64,000 nt of DNA from Saxidomus purpurata (lineage: Eukaryota > Mollusca > Bivalvia > Venerida > Veneridae): the NCBI GenBank assembly GCA_022818135.1, contig JAFMSR010000003.1, forward strand, positions 10,719,098 to 10,783,097, written 5' to 3'. Shown here one piece after another: positions 58,790 to 64,000 of this stretch (within the stretch, counting starts at the first letter, position 1; each line of letters starts with the position of its first letter). The position numbers were made by a program, and so were the translations under genes. The notes under the pieces were generated by a model. The model was given only the letters and a program-made list of their open reading frames with translations, made no database searches and was not told where the DNA came from.

Positions 58790-59462
58790 GGTTCAGGCTT
58801 GGCACTAATCACTTCTGTGTAGTTTTGTAGATTTCTGGCCAGTGATATAGGACGAGTTAAACAAGTATTTTAGAATGTGAGACACCAAGGGACATAACTC
58901 CGCTCAATTCATTGAACCGTAACATGCTGACGAAATGTACAACTACGCTGACACTGATTTCTCATGTGAGATTTGGTAAAGTCGAGGAGAAGTAGTATAT
59001 ACCTTATGAACTATGACACATCAAGGGCCGTAACTTCCAAGGAAATCAATGAATAGGAACATACCGACGACAACTAGGCTTGGCATTGATATATTCTATT
59101 AGGTTTGGTGGAAATCTGGCCAATGGTAGAGAAGTAGCAAAACCATCATTAAATTTGAAGAATCAAGGAGCACAACTCCCCTGATAATCACTGCACCGGA
59201 TATACCGGCGATATGCATAACTAAACTTGGCACTAATCAGTTCTCTTAGGTTTAGTGGAAATCCGCCGAATGGTATTGGAGAATTAGCCATAACATCATA
59301 AAATTATTTGAATTAAGGGGCGGTTATTCCACTGAAAGTCACTGACCGGAACACGCTGATGTTTGCACAACTACGCTTAGCAATGGTCACTTATGTGAAG
59401 TTTGGTGTAAATCCACCACGTGGTATCAGAGGAGTTGCGTGAACAAACTTTATGACATAGAC
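58790..59462 (+). repeat. Tandem satellite, about 140-150-bp unit
   Basis: The landmark (a/t)tc(t/c)g(g/c)c(c/g)a(a/g)tgg recurs at 58834, 59114, 59261 and in weaker form at 59411. Between copies run ggaacatgctgacg-type, cacaactacgcttggca-type and gggacataactcc-type phrases. About 4.5 diverged units; no microsatellite or hairpin end was identified. Confidence 0.65.
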
Positions 59463-60407
59463 TAAACAACTGCCATATTGAATGTAACTAAATGTAGTTG
59501 AACACCTGTATTTGTGCTTATTGGAAAACACCTATTTACGCACATCTGCCGTTATATGTATTCTCTTTTCATGATAATCTGCGTTCGTACGTATCTTCTT
59601 CGTTCGTCAGACGTATCCGTCTATCTTCATCCACCTCTATTTATTGCTTATATCAAAACGATTCCACTAATTTCAAAGTCTAGGGTTGTTTGTATTGATA
59701 CCTTATACATTTGTCTGTATACATGTCTTTGATTATCGATATAGCTTGTTACTATAAAGCAAAAACATGTCATATTTGGCAACATCACGGTAGTGTTTTC
59801 AACATTTTAGGGAAATAATTTAATTAAAAGGTGTCATTTTATCATAAAACTTCACACATGTTTAGTTTAAAGATATTACCACATAATTATATCAAGCAAA
59901 AGGTCGGAGCAAAAAAAGAGAAATAAAAGAAATATCGGTGTTGATCCAAATAACCTGTCATGACGTGCATGTACATACATCGGTCGTAAGTAGTACCCAT
60001 CTGCGTTCGAAGTAGTCGAATACCCGGGTTTGTACATGTGTAACGCTAATTTCATAGCAAGTACTTTCCATTTAAAAAGTAACGTTAGAAATGATTATTG
60101 TAGAAATTACGGTCATAATCGCCGGCAGTTGTAATAAGGAAATAATAGTCTTTATTTCAAAAGAAAATTAATGTTTAAGTAAAAATACTGAACAATTATT
60201 AGGCGCCTTAGAGCTTAAGAAATGCACAAACCAACCTTTATAACTTCTCTTCAATTTGTTAGACCATGCATGGCGAAACGTTTGATAAAATGATGTACAT
60301 ACACAATGTACATGCACAATGTAGTTTTAATTACTAAATCAATTTCATACGACCTTTCGTGTATTCTTCTTCACTTTCGTTTTCTTCCATTATTGACTGA
60401 CACACAC

Positions 60408-60505
60408 CTTGTGAAGTATAAATTAGTTCACAGTTCACCGAATGCCAGTATGCGCTTGTATAAAGGTCCACGCAGGTGTTTTTAACCAAAGGTTTATTTT
60501 TTCTC
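60408..60505 (-). CDS. Exon A: cysteine-rich module, first copy, part 1
   Basis: The acceptor is ttattgcag (minus strand) after a T-rich tract and the donor is a g|gtgtgt site. Exon length is 98 bp, entering in phase 2 and leaving in phase 1. It reads ...LVKNTCVDLYTSAYWHSVN then CELIYTSQ. The last codon (Gly) is split and completes with the exon at 39689-39835 to give ...TSQGVVAI. The same phase pair (2 in, 1 out) and a similar W-x-x-x-C-x-x-Y ending are found in the exon at 9272-9441, so the two look like duplicated copies. No other frame of this stretch gives a spliceable exon. It is supported mainly by phase and homology to the second copy, so confidence is moderate. Confidence 0.55.
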
Positions 60506-61129
60506 CTGCAATAAATAGCAAAGATTTTGATTAAAATTGAATGGTATTAGATCCGGCTTATCAAGTTTTCTAGTTTACTCTATTGTGTCGCATCATTTAG
60601 CCAACAAGAAACTTTAACTTTCTGTTATATTTTCATTATTTAACTCTGCTGTATGTCATGTAAAATTATGCAAATCATATTTGTGTTTAGACGACCCATT
60701 ACTACGACCGAACTTTTGTATCATCCGTGGAATTACTGGTGTATTTCTGGAAATTATGATAGAATATTACATATGTTACTAAATGTAGTAAGTTTTGTAT
60801 AGAGAAAACATGTTTTATCCGTCCTCTCGAAGTTGTATCAGCTGTAGGCCCTGCACGCACAGGGCGATTATCGCATAATTACCATTAGCGTGACATCATT
60901 TTATGTCAAAAGAAAACATTGGAGTCGTACGATTTTATATGAAAACACACACTTTACACTGAGATAGACAAATTTAAGAGAAGAAATGGCTAATGGTTTT
61001 ACATAATTATGTATTATACAAAAAAATGGCTGAGCATTGCCTTTCGGAGAAAATCGCCCTGAAGCCCTCGGGCAGTTATTGCATTACCGGAGCGATACCG
61101 CTCAGTCATATATCATTATCATTCATATA

Positions 61130-61310
61130 TATTCTTGCCGGGGTATACGACCTCGTATAGCCTGTTTGATTTGATATAATCCGAGCCGCGATTATTTCAA
61201 GACATGGGTTTTCGCGGCTATTTAATTTCGCGGGAATGAACTGACCGCGAAAATCGCTAAACTTAGATTGCGCGAAATCATTTCTTGGTTTACAGTAACT
61301 AATTTATGAT
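61130..61310. repeat. Likely MITE with cgcgaaa motifs
   Basis: Short inverted motifs (ttcgcggctatttaatttcg / ccgcgaaaatcgctaaa) lie at 61212-61262 in otherwise plain AT-rich DNA. Boundaries unclear. Confidence 0.35.
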
Positions 61311-61752
61311 AGCGCAGATTTATGTGAAAGACAAAAAAACTACATGAATTGTTATCAAAATATCGCTGTTATAATTTATAAATAATTAAAAGACGATATC
61401 CATAGGAGCCCCCAAAAGCTTTTACCTTCGTATGATTTCGTTATACTCTCGTAATCAGGCGATCTTGTGTTTTTTGTCAATATTTCATTTATGACTTGCG
61501 GTGACTTTTTTTCGACCCGAAAGCAAAGTACAGTATGAAATTACGTAATCAGTTCAAGCCTACGTCACTGAGACAGTAATGTTTTGGTCGCCAGTTTTTG
61601 TAGCGTAAATCTTGAGATTTTGGTTCAATTTATGACTTCGGCTAACTGATATGACACAAAATTAGGATAAAATAATATAATTTTATTAAAATAGAATTTC
61701 GCTTTATTTTAGTATAGACGATTGAAATATTATATGAACATGATAGAAAATG

Positions 61753-61905
61753 GCATTTGTTTTCAGATTTTCTCTGACCTTACGGTATTTTATTTCGTCA
61801 TTCCAGAGACTGAATTTGTACATGAGTGTACAGCCGTTAGTTGCAGAAAAATATATTATTAATTTGAAGAGTACTGATAAGTGTCCGTGACGGTGTTTTT
61901 CATAT
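61753..61905 (+). repeat. Dispersed repeat, copy 2 (first copy at window start)
   Basis: Direct repeat of the first about 165 bases, about 61 kb away. Similarity ends near the gtgttttt at about 61900. The upstream 61440-61750 has no partner visible because the window begins inside copy 1. Confidence 0.7.
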
Positions 61906-63420
61906 TAAGAAAATGACAATCAATTGGGATGCATTGAAAAGGAACTTGACTGAAATGAGATCTTATGTCCGTTACCTGTTTTGTCTGGGAAGAAACGAAA
62001 GCAATAGCAGCATAAATGTAAATTTTACTGTCTTTGAATATGGATTATTTTTCAAACGAGTTGTACAGTGCTTACATTTGCCGTTGACGGTAGCTCAATC
62101 GGCATTTGGTTTTGAGTGTAAACATTTTTACAGAGCTTCTCTAGCCAATCACAAAAAGGCCAAAACGACAAAAAGGCTCCAAATGGGAGTCGGTATATAC
62201 GGGGTTATTGACCAATCAGAATCAATCCAAGTTATCTGCGGTACTATAATATTCTGTAAGTGCTACTTGAAAGTCATCATAGAACTTACACCATCTCACT
62301 TGACTCTGTCCGTCTCGACGAGACGGTATTACAGAAGGATTGTTCTATACAAACAGCGAAGAAGTTGCAATGTAAAGTTGCTGCTTGATTAACTTCAAAT
62401 AGCGAAAGAAATATGGAATACCTTCTTTAACTTTGACTACAATGTGATAAGATAGTGCCTTAGTGAAAGAAGCAAAAATACCGAAAGAAGCAAAAACTAA
62501 TCAAGATCGTGCTCCAACACTCCAACAGAAGTTGTTACAGAGCTCAAGACTGCTTTCAGAAGAGCTGACAAACGGAACAGAGGGATCTAATAGAACTAGT
62601 CGATTACTTTCTGCATATTTAAAGACTTTCAATTGAAAATCAAGTAATATTACTATATAAATTAAACAATTTGGCATCGACGAAACACTTACAATTAGTA
62701 AAGTTCATGTCGCGACAAGAATGTAAGTTTATTTTTGCAGTATTGTGTACGTTTTATAATAATTCAAGCGAATGATCAACTTTGAACAAATTTGAACTAG
62801 GAGCTTAACCACGGGCATACTAATTTATTTCTAATATGACTTGACATAACATTATACACGGCAGCATAGCTTTTAACAATGTGGCTTCAGCAATGGATAA
62901 ATGAACACAAAGTAAACTGAAGATCTGTGACAAAATTAATACTAAAGAAAACTCAGATAAACATTAATAGGTATATAATAAGGAATAAAGGCTGCATTTT
63001 TGACAGAATATTTGTAGGTATATTATAAAGTGATTATCACAAAACATTATCAATTCTGACATATCAATACAAAAAAAATGTAGTCGCTCCCTAGCGGAGG
63101 AACAAAACTAAACTGAACGATTATTCAGGAAATAATAATATCATAGCAATGCCTTTTTGTTTTATTCAAATAGTAGTCCTTTATCGTTTTTGGAGACTGA
63201 AACATTTTCAGCAAATAAAAAAAAATTCTTCAAACAATTGTTTTCCTGAAGTCACTTACGAAACGGTCAAAAATAAAGATGGGCCGACAGACTTAACCCC
63301 TTTATAATATTGTGCCCCCATCCTGCTGATAATGATTTGACTGTAAAGTATTCTTAAAAAAATGAAAAATGATGGTGATGATAATTTTGTGATGATCTGT
63401 TTTTGACACTAAAGTGTTTG
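61906..63420. other. No gene supported
   Basis: Holds a 159-codon plus-strand open frame (61913-62392) with no recognisable domain, signal peptide or splice context. It includes an inverted stretch tccgtctcgacgagacgg (about 62308-62326). Otherwise AT-rich. Confidence 0.3.
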
Positions 63421-63860
63421 TCGCTTACAGGGCGACTTTCTCCCGACTGATTTGACCGGCCGCTTACATATTATTTCCACAATTGTGATAAAGTCTCTGC
63501 CATGACATGTGCATCAGGCCAACAAATTTAATCCTTGTCAAATATGTTACTCGAAATATTGACCATATTCACTGATCGAGAAGGTTTAATTACTCTACTC
63601 TCATAATTAACATTAGTTTGAGAGTATTAACATATTATGTTGATAGATATGAACTATTTACGTACTAAAATTATAAAACCATTCATGAAAGACTGAAAGC
63701 GCAAGAGTATTTTATTTACCTTTCTAAAGCTGTATTATCCAATTAAAATGTGCCTTACAGAGTAGATATTTCTATCCAAAAATGTTGTCATTTGATTGGT
63801 GGTTGAAAGGTTACCAACTTCCGATCAAAAGCGAGCTAAATACGGCTTTGCCGAAAAAAA
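63420..63860 (-). repeat. Dispersed repeat, inverse copy of 17410-17885
   Basis: The minus strand is collinear with 17410-17885 with moderate divergence and small gaps. It ends, like the other copy, near a gcggcc...gtcgggaga segment (63440-63470). Confidence 0.6.
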
Positions 63861-64000
63861 TCTTCAAAAAGGTGATACGAGTATATATGAATACAATTTT
63901 TAGCGTTAAGTTTTCTTTTTTTTGATCATATTTTAAAAATCATTTAGAAACGTTGCGTTGGACTCTTCGACGAAAATGTTTCTTAAACATCGTGTGACAT

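Larger units (their letters stand above)
2827..60505 (-). other. Partial gene: mosaic LDLa-repeat, cysteine-rich protein (11 exons)
   Basis: I joined eleven minus-strand exons by their AG acceptors and GT donors. Phases run 2/1, 1/1, 1/1, 1/1, 1/1, 1/1, 1/1, 1/0, 0/2, 2/1, 1/1 from 60.5 kb down to 2.8 kb, so each donor phase equals the next acceptor phase and no stop interrupts the about 500 codons. LDLa modules and many cysteines imply an extracellular or membrane-anchored protein, probably a ligand-binding surface or secreted molecule. Module order is cysteine-rich module (first copy), LDLa x2, short Cys-rich linker, LDLa x2, then a longer second copy of the cysteine-rich module. The start codon, signal peptide, any membrane segment and the stop lie outside the window. 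Introns reach about 20 kb and carry most of the mobile elements. Exact function is unknown to me; extra small exons may have been missed. Confidence 0.72.

Noticed and set aside
61913..62392. 159-codon plus-strand open frame
   Set aside because: Longest frame outside transposons, but no domain, no signal peptide, no splice or start context; it begins next to a dispersed repeat. Could be chance in this length of sequence.

Overview
The window is eukaryotic and intron-rich, most likely from a lophotrochozoan and probably a bivalve mollusc. It is AT-rich, the octamer tacatgta recurs, exons are about 100-200 bp in very long introns, and about half of what can be recognised is transposon or satellite. 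The repeats include elements with about 140-160 bp tandem cores followed by ACGG-type microsatellites (the 'pearl'/Helentron-type architecture known from oysters and other bivalves), tRNA-derived SINEs, non-LTR retrotransposons and Tc1-like sequence. There is no bacterial operon structure, CRISPR array or phage. The species assignment is inference.

One host gene can be reconstructed on the minus strand across almost the whole window. It has eleven exons (60408-60505, 39689-39835, 34496-34645, 22107-22283, 21758-21850, 20521-20637, 18925-19107, 11419-11618, 9881-10020, 9272-9441, 2827-2934). Every exon is bounded by AG/GT, each splice phase matches the next, and reading stays open. It encodes part of a mosaic, probably extracellular, cysteine-rich protein. 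Four LDL-receptor class A (LDLa) modules, three lacking one complete disulfide pair, lie between two copies of a second cysteine-rich module; the second copy contains a 'VFCDF' segment reminiscent of fibrinogen-like N-termini. Neither gene end is in the window.

Mobile elements fill the introns. At 22463-28907 lies a nearly intact L1/Tx1-like retrotransposon with ORF1, ORF2, a poly-A tail and a 15-bp target-site duplication. At about 42000-44965 is a 5'-truncated CR1/L2-like retrotransposon with a tRNA-SINE directly after its stop codon. A degenerate antisense retrotransposon lies at 31486-33560, and a Tc1-like transposase pseudogene at about 35205-36078. A 2.4-kb foldback element with long terminal inverted repeats is at 53009-55426. 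At least six pearl-like elements, several MITE-like palindromes and several satellites (47.3-48.1, 50.3-51.6, 56.4-56.7, 58.8-59.5 kb) were also found.

I found no other convincing host gene. Most remaining sequence is AT-rich intron or intergenic DNA.
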